A stretch of 64,000 bases of DNA from Actinomycetota bacterium (GTDB lineage: Bacteria; Actinomycetota; Thermoleophilia; Gaiellales; F1-60-MAGs149): NCBI GenBank assembly GCA_009885805.1, contig VFJZ01000020.1, positions 16,247-80,246 on the forward strand. The letters are read 5' to 3'. The notes beneath the pieces were generated by a model. It saw only the letters and a program-made list of their open reading frames with translations. It did not search any database and was not told the DNA's origin. Positions within the stretch are counted from its first letter, which is position 1. The number at the start of each line of letters is the position of its first letter. Shown piece by piece: positions 9,866 through 26,405 of this stretch. Position numbers and translations under genes: made by a program.

Positions 9866-10237
9866 TTGGCCCGTATCGCAGGTGTCAACCTCCCGCGCGA
9901 GAAGCGCACGGAGATCGGCCTCACGTACATCTACGGCATCGGTCGCTCGACTGCATTGAAGGTCTGCGGCGAGGTCGGGATCGATCAGAACACGAAGGTC
10001 AGAGATCTCACGGACGCCGAGATCGCACGGCTGCGCGCGTTCATCGACGCGAACCTCACCGTCGAGGGCGACCTCCGGCGCGAGCGCTCCAGCGACATCA
10101 AGCGACTGATGGAGATCGGCTGCTACCGCGGCCTGCGGCATCGTCGCGGGCTGCCGGTGCGCGGACAGCGCACCCGCACGAACGCGCGAACGCGCAAGGG
10201 GCCGAAGAAGACCGTCGGCCGTCAGCGCAAGAAGTAA
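9866..10237 (+). CDS. rpsM: 30S ribosomal protein S13
   Basis: [30 protein letters not shown]. Confidence 0.98.
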   Translation: MARIAGVNLPREKRTEIGLTYIYGIGRSTALKVCGEVGIDQNTKVRDLTDAEIARLRAFIDANLTVEGDLRRERSSDIKRLMEIGCYRGLRHRRGLPVRGQRTRTNARTRKGPKKTVGRQRKK

Positions 10238-10263
10238 TTCACCGAAAGGATCGGGCTCGCTCA

Positions 10264-10671
10264 ATGGCTCCCCCGCGCAGGCAAGGCGGCACCCGCGGCC
10301 GCACGCGTCGCAAGGTGCGCAAGAACATCGCAGTCGGACAGGCGCATATCAAGACGTCGTTCAACAACACGCACGTCGCGCTCACCGACCGCGAGGGCAA
10401 CGTCATCGCATGGAAGAGCGCGGGCGCGGCGGGCTTCAAGGGCTCGCGCAAGTCGACGCCCTTCGCCGCGCAGGTGACCGCTGACATGTGCGCACGCGAG
10501 GGGATGGAGCACGGGCTGCAGAAGGTCGAAGTCTTCGTCAAGGGGCCCGGCTCGGGCCGCGAAACCGCGATCCGCTCGCTCCAGGCCGCCGGCCTCGAGG
10601 TCGTCTCGATCAAGGACGTCTCGCCCCAGGCCCACAACGGTTGCCGGCCGCGCAAGCGCCGGCGCGTCTAG
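10264..10671 (+). CDS. rpsK: 30S ribosomal protein S11
   Basis: [46 protein letters not shown]. Confidence 0.98.
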   Translation: MAPPRRQGGTRGRTRRKVRKNIAVGQAHIKTSFNNTHVALTDREGNVIAWKSAGAAGFKGSRKSTPFAAQVTADMCAREGMEHGLQKVEVFVKGPGSGRETAIRSLQAAGLEVVSIKDVSPQAHNGCRPRKRRRV

Positions 10672-10694
10672 CCCCTCCCGGCCGATAGGAACCG

Positions 10695-11315
10695 ATGGCA
10701 CGCTCCACCGACCCAAAGTGCAAGCAATGCCGCCGCGAGGGCATGAAGCTCTTCCTCAAGGGAGAGCGCTGCCTGACCGAGAAGTGCGGCATCGAGCGGC
10801 GCGCGTACCCGCCCGGGCAGCACGGCCGCGGCAGGACGAAGCAGACCGAGTACCTCACGCAGCTGCGCGAGAAGCAGAAGGCGAAGCGCTACTACGGCAT
10901 CCTCGAGAAGCAGTTCCGCTCGTACTACGAAAAGGCCTCGCGCCGCACCGGCATCACCGGTGAGAACCTGCTGCGGTTCCTCGAGCTGCGCCTCGATAAC
11001 GTCGTCTACCGGCTCGGCTTCGCCGCCTCGCGAGCGCAGGCGCGCCAGTTCGTACGTCACGGCCACTTCATGGTCAACGGCCGTCGCGTCAACATCCCGA
11101 GCTTCCAGCTGCGTCCCGACGACGTGCTGCAGATGAAGCCCGGCTCCGGCGCCGAAGCGGGCATCCGCGACGCCACCGACCTCACCGCCTCCGTGGCCTC
11201 CTGGCTGCAGGCTGACCATGACAACCTGACGGGCAAGGTGCTCCGCCATCCGGACCGCGAGGAGATCGACACTCCGGTCCAGGAGCAGCTGATCGTCGAG
11301 CTCTACTCGAAGTGA
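10695..11315 (+). CDS. rpsD: 30S ribosomal protein S4 (zinc-binding type)
   Basis: [44 protein letters not shown]. Confidence 0.98.
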   Translation: MARSTDPKCKQCRREGMKLFLKGERCLTEKCGIERRAYPPGQHGRGRTKQTEYLTQLREKQKAKRYYGILEKQFRSYYEKASRRTGITGENLLRFLELRLDNVVYRLGFAASRAQARQFVRHGHFMVNGRRVNIPSFQLRPDDVLQMKPGSGAEAGIRDATDLTASVASWLQADHDNLTGKVLRHPDREEIDTPVQEQLIVELYSK

Positions 11316-12283
11316 TGACAACCATGCTCGATTTCCAGATCCCGCAGATCTCGTCCGAAGAGGTCGACGATCATCGCGGCGTGTTCACCGTCGAGCCGCT
11401 CGACCGCGGCTTCGGCTACACGTTCGGCAACTCGTTGCGGCGTGTGCTGCTGTCCTCGCTCGAGGGCGCAGCCGTCACCTCGGTCAAGATCGAGGGCGTT
11501 CAGCACGAGTTCACGACGATCCCGGGCGTCCGCGAGGACGTCACGGACATCATCCTGAACCTCAAGGGGCTCGTCTGTCGGCTCCACGGCGAGGCGCCCG
11601 AGATCGAGGCCGACATCTCGAAGGACGTCGCCGGGCCGGTCACCGCCGGCGACATCGTCGCCTCGGCTGACCTCGAGGTGCTCAATCCCGACCTCGTGCT
11701 CTGCCACCTGTCGGAGGGCGCCCGCCTCGAAGTGACGTTGACGATCGGCCGTGGCCGCGGCTACAACTCGGCCGAGCAGAACAAGGGTGTCGAGACGACC
11801 ATCGGCGTGATCCCGGTCGACTCGATCTTCTCCCCGGTCCGGCGCGTCACGTATCACGTCGACACGGCGCGTGTCGGTCAGCGCACGGACTACGACCGTC
11901 TGACGCTCGACGTCAAGACGAACGGCGCGCTGAACCCGAAGGACGCCGTCACCCAGGCAGCCGAGCTGCTGATCCGGCAGCTCGCGATCTTCACCACCCT
12001 CGACTCCGCCGACCTGATCTCCAGCGTCTCGGCCGCCGCACCCGGCGCCGAGGTCGACGCGCCGGCCACGCACGGCATGGAGAACATCCTGATCGAGGAG
12101 CTCGAACTCGGCGTCCGCTCCTACAACTGCCTGAAGCGGGTCGGCATCGAGACGATCGGCGACCTCGTCTCGAAGACCGAGCAGGAGCTCGCGGCGATCC
12201 CGAACTTCGGCAAGAAGTCGATCGAAGAGGTCAAGGAGACGCTCGCCACCCACAGCCTGTACCTGCGGGGCGACGAGCCGTGA
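11312..12283 (+). CDS. rpoA: DNA-directed RNA polymerase subunit alpha
   Basis: [41 protein letters not shown]... and alpha-[26 protein letters not shown]. Confidence 0.98.
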   Translation: MMTTMLDFQIPQISSEEVDDHRGVFTVEPLDRGFGYTFGNSLRRVLLSSLEGAAVTSVKIEGVQHEFTTIPGVREDVTDIILNLKGLVCRLHGEAPEIEADISKDVAGPVTAGDIVASADLEVLNPDLVLCHLSEGARLEVTLTIGRGRGYNSAEQNKGVETTIGVIPVDSIFSPVRRVTYHVDTARVGQRTDYDRLTLDVKTNGALNPKDAVTQAAELLIRQLAIFTTLDSADLISSVSAAAPGAEVDAPATHGMENILIEELELGVRSYNCLKRVGIETIGDLVSKTEQELAAIPNFGKKSIEEVKETLATHSLYLRGDEP

Positions 12284-12633
12284 GGCACCAGCGCAAGGGC
12301 CGGTCGCTCGGCCGCGACGCGGAGCACCGCAAGTCGCTCTTCTCCAACTTGACCGGCGCGCTCGTGACGCACGGCCGTATCACGACGACCCTCGCGAAGG
12401 CGAAGGAGGTGCGCCCGGTCGCCGAGAAGATGATCACGCTCGGCAAGCGCGGCGACCTCCATGCGCGGCGACAGGCGATCGCGTTCCTGCGTTCGAAGTC
12501 GGTCGTCCACACGTTGTTCGCCGATGTCGCGCCGCGGTTCGCCGAGCGCGAGGGCGGCTACACCCGCATCGTCAAGCTCGGCCCTCGCCAGGGCGACGCT
12601 GCGGAGATGGCAATCCTCGAGTTCGTCGACTAG
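12280..12633 (+). CDS. rplQ: 50S ribosomal protein L17
   Basis: [46 protein letters not shown]. Confidence 0.98.
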   Translation: MRHQRKGRSLGRDAEHRKSLFSNLTGALVTHGRITTTLAKAKEVRPVAEKMITLGKRGDLHARRQAIAFLRSKSVVHTLFADVAPRFAEREGGYTRIVKLGPRQGDAAEMAILEFVD

Positions 12634-12666
12634 GCGACCGGTCCGGGATCGAGGCTACGCTTCCGC

Positions 12667-13104
12667 GTGGTGGGTGAGGTCAGGACCGATGCGTTCTCGC
12701 TGCCGCTCCCGGCAGGATGGAGCGACCGTACCGTCGTAACGCTCGCCGGCCTCGACGCCGACGGCTACGCGCCGAACGTGGTCGTGACGCGTGAGGTGCT
12801 CTGCGACCACATGGGCCTCGGGGCGTTCGCCGACGGCTGGCAGAGCCGCCTCGCCGACGAGGTGCCGGTCTCCGCGCTGGCGCCGATCGAGCATGCCGAA
12901 ATCGGCGGCCGCCGCGCTCAGATCCGTACCGTCTCGTGGCACGCCGCCGGTCTTCGCCTGACGCAGATGGCCTTCCTGTTCGTCGATGGCGACCACGGCT
13001 ACGCGATCGTCGGCACCTGCACGGACTGGCGATTCGGCGAGATCGAGCCCGTTTTCCGCGATGTGGCGGCGCGGTTCCGCCTCGCGCAGGACGTCATCGC
13101 ATGA
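12667..13104 (+). CDS. DUF1795/DcrB-like protein
   Basis: FSLPLPAGWSDRTVVTLAG...GLRLTQMAFLFVDGDHGYAIVGTCTDWRF. Confidence 0.6.
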   Translation: MVGEVRTDAFSLPLPAGWSDRTVVTLAGLDADGYAPNVVVTREVLCDHMGLGAFADGWQSRLADEVPVSALAPIEHAEIGGRRAQIRTVSWHAAGLRLTQMAFLFVDGDHGYAIVGTCTDWRFGEIEPVFRDVAARFRLAQDVIA

Positions 13105-13862
13105 CCGACCAGAGTCTCGCCTCGGCGCACCTCAGAACGCTCGGCGTCGCCTACGCGAGCAGTGACCCGGTCGCGGCCGAAGACGCCCTGCGCCGGTCGC
13201 TGCAGCTCGAACCGGGTGTGGCCTGCACCCACGCGGGGCTCGCCCGGGTGCTCTGCCGGCTGAACCGTTACTCGGAGGCCGAGGCGCACCTGGACCGGGC
13301 GCTCGCGCTCGACCCGCACCATGACGAGGCGACAGCCCTGCACGCGGAGCTGCTGGTGGCGGAGGGCAAGGTTCCGGATGCGATCCGTCGGTACGTCGTC
13401 GCCGCCGCCAACGGCGCCAGCGCGCGCGTCATCACGGGCTTCGCCGACCTGCTGGCGCGGCTCGGCTTGCGTGACGACGCCGCCTCACGGTATCGCGACG
13501 CTCTCGGGCGCGACGAGTCGTGTGAGGCGCATGCGAACCTTGCCCTTCTCGCAGCGGACGACGGTCGCCTCGAGGAGGCGCTCGGAGGATTCGATCGTGC
13601 GCTCGAACTCGACCCGACCGCCGCCGAGGTGATGGTCAACCGCGCCAACGTCCTCGTCGAACTCGGCCGCCTCGACGAGGCCGAGGATGCGTTCGTGTCC
13701 CTGACCGTCGACCCGGACGTGGCGGGAGCTGCCTGGTGGGGGATCGCCGCTCTCAGCGACCTTCGTGGCGACGTCGCAGCCGCGAGCGCTGCTCGTGAGC
13801 GGGCCGTCGTCGCCGCCCCGGAACTGGCGCGGCGCTGCGCGTCCCTCGTGATCGAGGCCTGA
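13101..13862 (+). CDS. Tetratricopeptide-repeat protein
   Basis: Repeated SEAEAHLDRALALDPHHDEA / LEEALGGFDRALELDPTAAEV units. Confidence 0.85.
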   Translation: MTDQSLASAHLRTLGVAYASSDPVAAEDALRRSLQLEPGVACTHAGLARVLCRLNRYSEAEAHLDRALALDPHHDEATALHAELLVAEGKVPDAIRRYVVAAANGASARVITGFADLLARLGLRDDAASRYRDALGRDESCEAHANLALLAADDGRLEEALGGFDRALELDPTAAEVMVNRANVLVELGRLDEAEDAFVSLTVDPDVAGAAWWGIAALSDLRGDVAAASAARERAVVAAPELARRCASLVIEA

Positions 13863-14239
13863 TGCGCCGCGTCGTCCTGGCGCTCCTGCGAGTCGCGGTC
13901 GGACTGGCGTTCTGCCTCACCGGCAGCGCGAAGGTTCTCGAGCACGAGCGCGAGGTCGCCGACTTCACGCGCTGGGGCCTGCCGTCACCGGACACGGCCG
14001 TCTACCTCGTCGGCGGCCTCGAGGTCGTCTGCGGCGTTCTTGTTCTGCTCGGGCTGGCGACGCGGTTCGGGGCAGCTCTCCTGTGCCTCGACATGCTTGG
14101 AGCGGTGGCGACAGCGGGACGCATCGACGGTGGTTTCCACATCGTCGCGCCGCCCGTGCTGGCGCTCCTCAGCCTCGTCCTGGTCGCCCGCGGCGGCGGG
14201 CGATGGCAGCTGCTCGACCGCATCGACCCGCCCCGTTGA
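13862..14239 (+). CDS. DoxX family membrane protein
   Basis: LLRVAVGLAFCLTGSAKVLEH...VGGLEVVCGVLVLLGLATRFGAALL. Confidence 0.8.
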   Translation: MRRVVLALLRVAVGLAFCLTGSAKVLEHEREVADFTRWGLPSPDTAVYLVGGLEVVCGVLVLLGLATRFGAALLCLDMLGAVATAGRIDGGFHIVAPPVLALLSLVLVARGGGRWQLLDRIDPPR

Positions 14240-14976
14240 ACCTTCGCCTGACCCTGGCCTACGACGGCACGCGGTTCCGCGGTTGGGCCCGACAACCTGG
14301 CCTGCGCACCGTGGAGGGTGTGCTCGGCGACGCGCTCGGCATCATCTACGACGATCACGGTCCACTCCACGTCGCCGGCCGGACGGACTCGGGCGTGCAT
14401 GCCCTGGGCCAGGTCGTGAGTGCGACGGTCGTCGGCGGACCGCCGCCAGCCGTTGCGGCACGCGTGCTCAGTGGCGTTCTGCCCGAGGACCTGGCGGTCC
14501 TCGCTGCGGCCGAGGCGGCGCCGTCGTTCCACGCCAGGCACAGCGCGCACGCCCGCACGTACCGCTACCGCGTGCGGATCGTCAGGCACCGCGCGCCGCT
14601 CGACGCGCGCCGGGCGCTGTACGATCCGCGACGCCTGCGCCGCGATCTGCTCGACCGCTGGGCAGCCGCGATTGTCGGCACCCATGACTTCAGGGCGTTC
14701 ACGCCGACCGAAACGCAGCACAGCGACTTCGTCCGCACGGTCGAGTCGGCGCAATGGCTCGACCGTGGCGACGAGTTGCAGTTCGAGATCACCGCCAACC
14801 GGTTCCTGCGGCATCAGGTGCGCACGCTGGTCGGTTCGATGCTGAAGGCGGCGCGGGGAGAGGACGACACCGATCCCGCGGTCCTGCTCGCCGGCGCGCC
14901 GCGGAGTGCGGCCGGACCGACCGCCCCGCCGTGGGGCCTGTATCTCGTCGCCGTGCGGTTCCGCGAGCCCGACTAG
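14236..14976 (+). CDS. truA: tRNA pseudouridine synthase A (TTG start)
   Basis: LRLTLAYDGTRFRGWARQPGLRTVEGVL...VAGRTDSGVHALGQV...NRFLRHQVRTLVGSML. Confidence 0.95.
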   Translation: MNLRLTLAYDGTRFRGWARQPGLRTVEGVLGDALGIIYDDHGPLHVAGRTDSGVHALGQVVSATVVGGPPPAVAARVLSGVLPEDLAVLAAAEAAPSFHARHSAHARTYRYRVRIVRHRAPLDARRALYDPRRLRRDLLDRWAAAIVGTHDFRAFTPTETQHSDFVRTVESAQWLDRGDELQFEITANRFLRHQVRTLVGSMLKAARGEDDTDPAVLLAGAPRSAAGPTAPPWGLYLVAVRFREPD

Positions 14977-15596
14977 GTCGGAGGCGGTTCGCCCTCGCCG
15001 CCAGCACGGCAGGCGGCGAGCACCTCGTCGATCGTTCCCTTCTGGCGGTTGTCGGCCTCGAACTGGACGACGACCAGGAAGCGCGGATGGCGATGCTCGA
15101 AGCGGATGATCTTGCCTGGCACATCGCTGCCGATGGTCCGGCCGCGGCGAGAGCGGAAGCCGACCGTCACGGCGGTGTTGTCCGGCAGACGGCGTTCCGA
15201 CACGAACGCGACCGCCATCGTCGAAATGTCGACGATCGTCCCGTTCAGGCCGGGATCCCTCATGCCGTCGGGCCGCAGGATCGGCTCGACGCGCACCATC
15301 AGCGTCACCGCCGGCTTGATGCGCGGGACGGCTCGACGCTCGAGCACCTCCGATTCGCGGACCTTCGCGAACACGACGTTCTTGCGTGCCGACGGATAGA
15401 CACAGACCGCGGCCTCGCGCGCCGCGCCCTTGTCCGGCCACTGCAGCCGGAGTTCCGTGCCGGTCTCGATCCGATCCTCGGTGCGGAAGAAGATCGCGCC
15501 GACCGCGACGCTGAGGACCTCGCCGGCGACCGCGTGGCCATCGGCTAGGACCGCGTCGACGCGCGCGCCGACGGGTGGGAGTGCGGATCCGGTCAT
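14973..15596 (-). CDS. PilZ domain protein (putative c-di-GMP effector)
   Basis: VLERRAVPRIKPAVTLMV...LNGTIVDISTMAVAFVSERRL. Confidence 0.75.
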   Translation of the reverse strand: MTGSALPPVGARVDAVLADGHAVAGEVLSVAVGAIFFRTEDRIETGTELRLQWPDKGAAREAAVCVYPSARKNVVFAKVRESEVLERRAVPRIKPAVTLMVRVEPILRPDGMRDPGLNGTIVDISTMAVAFVSERRLPDNTAVTVGFRSRRGRTIGSDVPGKIIRFEHRHPRFLVVVQFEADNRQKGTIDEVLAACRAGGEGEPPPT

Positions 15597-15660
15597 GAGC
15601 GGCCTTGTTATCGGCAGGTTCGCGCGTGACCATGAGCCGGGCGCCGCAGGCGCGCGCGGA

Positions 15661-16731
15661 TCACAGGTACCAGAACACGACGCCGGCGGCGACGTAGATC
15701 GAGAGCAACTGGACGCCTTCGATCCAGTTGGCGGCGCCGTTCGAGGCGACCAGGCTCGCCAGCAACGTCGCGGACACGAGGAACGCGATCTCGAGCGGTG
15801 TGAACGAGAGGATCAGCTCGTTGTCGAAGATGTAGCCGAAGGCGACGGCGGTCGCGGTGACGCCGAGCGCCACCTGCAGCGCCGAGTTGAACGCGATCCC
15901 CATCGCGAAGTCGAGGTTGCCCTTGTACGCGATCTTGACGGCGGCGAGGTGCTCGGCGACGTTGCCGACCAGCGGCACGATGATCAGCCCGATGAAGATC
16001 TCGGAGACCCCCGTCTCCTCGATCATCGGCTCGATCGCCGTCACCAGGATCTCGGACAGGACGCCGGTCGCCAGCGCGGTGATCGCGAGCATCACAATCG
16101 CGAGCTTCACGCTCCACCGCGCCTTGCCATGAGAGATGTCGCCGCGCTCCTCGGGCGAAGCGAACGAGGCGACCAGGTACCCGGCGTAGACGACGATCAT
16201 GACGATGGCGAGGGCGTGCGAGACGCCGGTCTGATCGCCGATGTCGTCGCTGCCGGTGGCGGCGAACAGCGTCGGGATCGCGAGCAGCGCCGTGGCCAGC
16301 ACGAGCATCGTTGCGTTCAGGCCGGCAGTCGAACGGTTGAAGGTCTGCTTGCCGTTCTTCAGCCCGCAGGCCAGCAGCGCCGCGCCGAGGATGAGCAGCA
16401 CGTTGCCGATCACCGACCCGATGATCGATGCCTTCGCGACCGTCAGTAGACCCTCGTTGATCGCGAGGATCACGATGATCATCTCGGGGAGGTTCCCGAA
16501 GGTCGCGTTCAGCAGGGCGGACAGGCGCGGACCGGCGGACTCGCCCGCCTCCTCGGTCGCGACGCCGAGGATCCACGCGAGACCGGCGACCGCCAGCCCG
16601 GCAACTGTGAAGACGACAACGGGTGAGACATCGAGAACCCTGAGAGCGACCGCGAACGCCGCGAACGCGCCGATGCCACCGAAGACCATGGCCTCGCGTC
16701 GCTCGAGGCCACCCATCGCTGCTGCATTCAC
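15661..16731 (-). CDS. Calcium/proton exchanger (CaCA family)
   Basis: LSALLNATFGNLPEMIIVILAINEG...SIIGSVIGNVLLILG...PLVGNVAEHLAAVKIAYKGNLDFAMGIAFNSALQVALG. Confidence 0.9.
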   Translation of the reverse strand: MNAAAMGGLERREAMVFGGIGAFAAFAVALRVLDVSPVVVFTVAGLAVAGLAWILGVATEEAGESAGPRLSALLNATFGNLPEMIIVILAINEGLLTVAKASIIGSVIGNVLLILGAALLACGLKNGKQTFNRSTAGLNATMLVLATALLAIPTLFAATGSDDIGDQTGVSHALAIVMIVVYAGYLVASFASPEERGDISHGKARWSVKLAIVMLAITALATGVLSEILVTAIEPMIEETGVSEIFIGLIIVPLVGNVAEHLAAVKIAYKGNLDFAMGIAFNSALQVALGVTATAVAFGYIFDNELILSFTPLEIAFLVSATLLASLVASNGAANWIEGVQLLSIYVAAGVVFWYL

Positions 16732-16738
16732 GCCTGAC

Positions 16739-16744
16739 ACGGTA
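16739..16744 (-). promoter_or_regulatory. candidate -10 TACCGT of leaderless promoter for exchanger
   Basis: TACCGT-gtcaggc-GTG(16731). Confidence 0.45.
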
Positions 16745-16783
16745 GCGGAGCGACCTGACGGCGGTTCCGGCACGCTGTGCGCC

Positions 16784-17563
16784 ATGCGGGTACTCCTGAC
16801 GAACGACGACGGCGTCGACGCGCCGGGCATCCAGGCGCTGCTCGCGGAGCTCGTCCGTGTCGCCGAAGTCGTCGTGATCGCACCTGCCGCCAATCAGAGC
16901 GCCGTCGCGCGGTCGATCACGCTGCGCCGCGCGCTGACGGTGACGGAACGTGATCTCCACGGCGCCCTGCGCAGCTTCGCCGTCGACGGCACCCCGGTCG
17001 ACTGCGTGCGCTTCGCCGCGCTCGGCATCGGCGGCGCCCCGTTCGACGCCGTCGTCTCGGGGGCGAACCATGGGCTCAACCTCGGCGACGACGTCACCTA
17101 CTCGGGCACCGTCGCGGCCGCGATGGAGGGCGTGCTCCTCGGCCTACCGGCGATCGCGGTCTCGCAGGGCGGCCTCGCGGGCGGCATCGGCTTCGTCACC
17201 GACGACGCCTACGACTTCACGGTCGGCGCGCGCTTCGCGGCCGGCCTGCTCGAACGTGTCGTGCATCACGGGCTGGCCCCCGGTCTGCTGCTGAACGTGA
17301 ACGTCCCCGCCCGGCCCACCGGCGTCCGTCTCACGTCGCTCGGGCGGCGGGTCTACCGGGACGAGTTGTCGCTCGTCGAGGACCGCGGGCGCGAGAAGCT
17401 GTACCGGATCTACGGCGCGAACGTCGGCTTCGAGGAGACGCCGGGGAGCGACTTCGAGGCCGTCGCGGCCGGAGCGATCGCGGTGACGCCCGTGCACTTC
17501 GATCTCGCGCCACGAGCCACCATCGAGTGGCTCGACGAGTCCGGCCTCGACGCGCTCCTGTGA
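16784..17563 (+). CDS. surE: 5'/3'-nucleotidase SurE
   Basis: MRVLLTNDDGVDAPGIQALLAEL...VSGANHGLNLGDDVTYSGTVAAAMEG. Confidence 0.97.
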   Translation: MRVLLTNDDGVDAPGIQALLAELVRVAEVVVIAPAANQSAVARSITLRRALTVTERDLHGALRSFAVDGTPVDCVRFAALGIGGAPFDAVVSGANHGLNLGDDVTYSGTVAAAMEGVLLGLPAIAVSQGGLAGGIGFVTDDAYDFTVGARFAAGLLERVVHHGLAPGLLLNVNVPARPTGVRLTSLGRRVYRDELSLVEDRGREKLYRIYGANVGFEETPGSDFEAVAAGAIAVTPVHFDLAPRATIEWLDESGLDALL

Positions 17564-18873
17564 TGGGGTTCCTCCTCGATGCGGAGGGCGCTCGCGCGGC
17601 GGCCGCGCCGTTCGCCGTGCGGCTCGCCGGCATCGGCCGCGTTGCGATCGTCGCGGAACCGGCGCCGTGGGTCGTCGCCGCCGTCCTCGGCGCTCTCGAC
17701 GCCGGCTGCCAGGTGGTGCCGATCAATCCCGCTTCGGGAGAGGCGGAGCGCGCGCACGTGCTACTCGACGCGCGGCCCGACGTCCTGCTTGCAGACGGCG
17801 GCCAGATGGAGGAGCTCGACGGCGGCGATGGGGGTGGCGCTGCCGGCATGATCGTCTACACGTCCGGCACGACCGGACCGCCGAAGGGCGTCGTCCTGCC
17901 GCTTGACGCGCTGCGGGCCAACCTCGTGGCCGTGTACGACGTGTGGGCATGGACGGAGCGCGACCGCGTCGTCCACGCGCTGCCGCTCTCCCACGTCCAC
18001 GGGCTCCTGCTCGGCACGCTCGGGCCGCTCTGGCGCGGCGGATCGAGCCATCACGTCGGCCGGTTCGATCCCGCCGCGATCGCGGCCGGGATCGCGGACA
18101 CGGACACGCTGGTGTTCGGCGTGCCGACGATGTGGTCGCGGATCGCGGCGGCGATCGAGGGCGATCCGGCGCTCGCGAGCCGCTTCGCCGCCGCCCGGCT
18201 GCTCGTGTCGGGCTCCGCCGGCCTGCCGCTCTCGCAGCACGAGCGGCTCACGCGCCTGCTCGGCCGCCGCGTCATCGAGCGCTACGGGATGTCGGAGACC
18301 CTCTTCACCGTCGGCGAGCGCGCCGGAACAGACGATCCGCCCGGCTCGGTCGGCCGACCGCTGCCCGACGTGGAGTTGCGCCTGGCCGATGAGGAGCAGG
18401 GGCTCGGGGAGATCGAGGTGCGCGCGCCCTGGCTGTTTCACGGCTACCTCGGCCAGCCGGCGGCGACGGCGGCGTCGTACACCGCGGACGGCTTCTTCCG
18501 CACCGGTGACATCGCCAGGCGTCGCCCGGACGGCTGCCTGCAGATCCTCGGTCGCGCCGACGGCGACCTGATCAAGACGGGTGGCTACCGCGTCGGCGCC
18601 GGCGAGATCGAGTCGTGCCTGCTCGACCATCCGGCGGTGGCGGAGGTCGCCGTCACGACCGAGCCCGACGACGACCTCGGCGAACGGATCGTCGCCTGGG
18701 TGGTCGCCCGCGAGCCGGTGACCGCCGCCGAACTGACGACGCACGTCGCCTCCCTGCTCGCACCACACAAGCGCCCGCGCGACGTGCGTTTTCTCGATGC
18801 CCTTCCACGCAACGAACTCGGCAAGGTGCTGAAGCGGGCACTGCGCGTGGTAGATTCACCGGAGCCGGCGTGA
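17563..18873 (+). CDS. AMP-dependent acyl-CoA synthetase/ligase
   Basis: GMIVYTSGTTGPPKGVVLP...ERYGMSETLFTVG...YRVGAGEIESCLLDHPAV. Confidence 0.9.
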   Translation: MGFLLDAEGARAAAAPFAVRLAGIGRVAIVAEPAPWVVAAVLGALDAGCQVVPINPASGEAERAHVLLDARPDVLLADGGQMEELDGGDGGGAAGMIVYTSGTTGPPKGVVLPLDALRANLVAVYDVWAWTERDRVVHALPLSHVHGLLLGTLGPLWRGGSSHHVGRFDPAAIAAGIADTDTLVFGVPTMWSRIAAAIEGDPALASRFAAARLLVSGSAGLPLSQHERLTRLLGRRVIERYGMSETLFTVGERAGTDDPPGSVGRPLPDVELRLADEEQGLGEIEVRAPWLFHGYLGQPAATAASYTADGFFRTGDIARRRPDGCLQILGRADGDLIKTGGYRVGAGEIESCLLDHPAVAEVAVTTEPDDDLGERIVAWVVAREPVTAAELTTHVASLLAPHKRPRDVRFLDALPRNELGKVLKRALRVVDSPEPA

Positions 18874-19877
18874 AGCTGATCATCCAGATCCCCTGCCTCA
18901 ACGAGGAGGCGTCCCTTCCGGCCACGCTCGCCGACCTTCCTCGCTGGGTAGAAGGGTTCGACGAGGTCGAGTGGCTCGTGATCGACGACGGTTCGACCGA
19001 TCGGACGGCCGAGGTCGCGCGCGAGCACGGCGTCGACCACGTCGTGCGGTTCACGCAGAACAAGGGGCTCGCGGTCGCCTTCCAGGCCGGCCTCGATGCC
19101 GCCCTGAAACTCGGCGCCCACGTCATCGTCAACACCGACGCCGACAACCAGTACCGCGCCGACGACATCCCGAAGCTCGTCGCGCCGATCCTCGAACATC
19201 GCGCCGACATGGTGATCGGCGACCGCCAGGTGCAGGACCACGAGGAGTTCTCGGCCTCGAAGAAGTTGCTGCAGCGGTGGGGATCGTGGGTCGTCCGGCA
19301 GGCGTCCGAGACCGACGTCCCCGACACGACGTCGGGCTTCCGTGCCTACAGCCGCGAGGCGGCCCTGCGCATGAACGTCGTCTCGCGGTTCACCTACACG
19401 CTGGAGACGATCATCCAGGCCGGCAAGTCCGACATCGCGGTGACGTCGGTGCCGATCCGGGTGAACCGCAAGACGCGCGAGTCGCGGCTGTTCAAGTCGA
19501 TCCCGGATTACATCAAGCGCAGCGTCGGCACGATCTTCCGCATCTACTCCATGCACGAGCCGCTGCGCGTCTTCGCGTCGCTCGCCGCGGTGTTCGGCGT
19601 CGTCGGCCTCGTGCTGTTCGCGCGCTTCACCTGGTTCTTCGCGACGAGCGAGGGCGAGACCGGGCATGTCCAGTCGCTCTTCGTCGGCGGCGTCTGCTTC
19701 GTCGTCGCCGTCCAGTTCTTCCTGCTCGGGATCATCGGCGACCTCCTGCGGGCGAACCGCGTGATCGCGGAGCGGACGCTGCACCGCGTTCGCAACGTCG
19801 AGCTCGCGCTCGGCGTCCGACCCGACTCGCTCGCGTCGAATCCGCCGGAGACCCGCGAGGGCGCGACGCGTGAGTGA
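18870..19877 (+). CDS. Glycosyltransferase family 2 (DPM/GtrB-like) with C-terminal TM helices
   Basis: KLIIQIPCLNEEASLPATLADLP...VIDDGSTDRTAEVAREHG...NTDADNQYRADDIPKLV. Confidence 0.9.
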   Translation: MKLIIQIPCLNEEASLPATLADLPRWVEGFDEVEWLVIDDGSTDRTAEVAREHGVDHVVRFTQNKGLAVAFQAGLDAALKLGAHVIVNTDADNQYRADDIPKLVAPILEHRADMVIGDRQVQDHEEFSASKKLLQRWGSWVVRQASETDVPDTTSGFRAYSREAALRMNVVSRFTYTLETIIQAGKSDIAVTSVPIRVNRKTRESRLFKSIPDYIKRSVGTIFRIYSMHEPLRVFASLAAVFGVVGLVLFARFTWFFATSEGETGHVQSLFVGGVCFVVAVQFFLLGIIGDLLRANRVIAERTLHRVRNVELALGVRPDSLASNPPETREGATRE

Positions 19878-20495
19878 CGCGGGTCTCGACGACCTGCAGG
19901 GACCGGCCGGGAACACCTACGACAAGTACGAGACCCGAAACCCCGCCGCTCGGCTTCTCGTGCAGCGGTTCCTGCGCGAGCTCGACGGCCAGGTTGCGTG
20001 GTCGAACGCGGGGAGCATCCTCGACGTCGGCTGCGGCGAGGGCATCGGCACCGAGCGGATGGCGGCAGTGCTGCCGACGTCGCGCGTCGTCGGTCTCGAC
20101 GTCGCCGACCCCGGCCTGAAGGCGCACTGGGACCGGCGCAGCTCCGGAGCGGTCGAGTTCGTCGCCGGCTCGGCGTACGAGTTGCCGTTCGAGGACGGCG
20201 CATTCGAACTGGTCGCCGCGATCGAGGTGTTCGAGCACCTCGAGCGACCCGGGCAGGCGCTGCGCGAGATGGCGCGCGTGTCGAGCCGCGGGGTCCTCAT
20301 CTCCGTCCCGTGGGAACCGGTCTGGCGGGTCGTGAACCTGATGAGCCTGCGCTACGTGCGCGAACTCGGCAACACGCCAGGGCACATCAACCACTGGACG
20401 CGCCGGCAAATCGTCGCGCTTGCGGGCGGTGCGGGCGATGTCGTCGCCGTGCGTCGGCCGTTCCCGTGGACGATCGTCGCCGTCCACGTCCGTCC

Positions 20496-20499
<4 letters not shown>
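19870..20499 (+). CDS. Class I SAM-dependent methyltransferase
   Basis: ILDVGCGEGIGTERMAAVLPTSRVVGLDVADPG...AIEVFEHLERPGQALREM. Confidence 0.85.
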
Positions 20500-25966
<5,467 letters not shown>

Positions 25967-25975
25967 GCAGCGCCG

Positions 25976-26404
25976 TCAGCCGATGCCCGCAGCGCGCAGG
26001 GCGGCGAGGGCGCAGGCCTCGTCCTCGGCGGACGTGCCGCCCGAGATGCCGAACGCGCCGACCTGCGCGCCGTCGACGATCACCGGGACGCCGCCGGCGA
26101 AGACGATCATCCGGCCGCCGAGGGTGGTCGCGAAGCCCCAGTCGCCGTTGCCGGGGAGGCTCGCCTCGCTCGCCTCGCTCGTCCGCATCCCCCACAGCGC
26201 CGAGGTGTAGGCCTTGTCGGCCGCGATCGGGAGGGCGCCGAGCGGCGCGCCGTCCATCTTCAGCGACGCCACGACGTGTCCGCCGCGGTCGGTGACGCAG
26301 CCCGCGAGCGCGAGGCCCATCGACGTCGCCTCGGTGCGCATGTGGCCGAGCAGTCGCAGCGCCAGGTCGACGCCGATGTCGTTGCCGGTGATCAGTCCGT
26401 CCAC
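25976..26404 (-). CDS. GlcG/HbpS-type heme-binding protein (DUF336)
   Basis: MGLALAGCVTDRGGHVVASLKMDGAPLGALPIAADKAYTSALWGM...GGVPVIVDGAQVGAFGISGGTSAEDEACA. Confidence 0.85.
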   Translation of the reverse strand: MDGLITGNDIGVDLALRLLGHMRTEATSMGLALAGCVTDRGGHVVASLKMDGAPLGALPIAADKAYTSALWGMRTSEASEASLPGNGDWGFATTLGGRMIVFAGGVPVIVDGAQVGAFGISGGTSAEDEACALAALRAAGIG

Positions 26405-26405
26405 G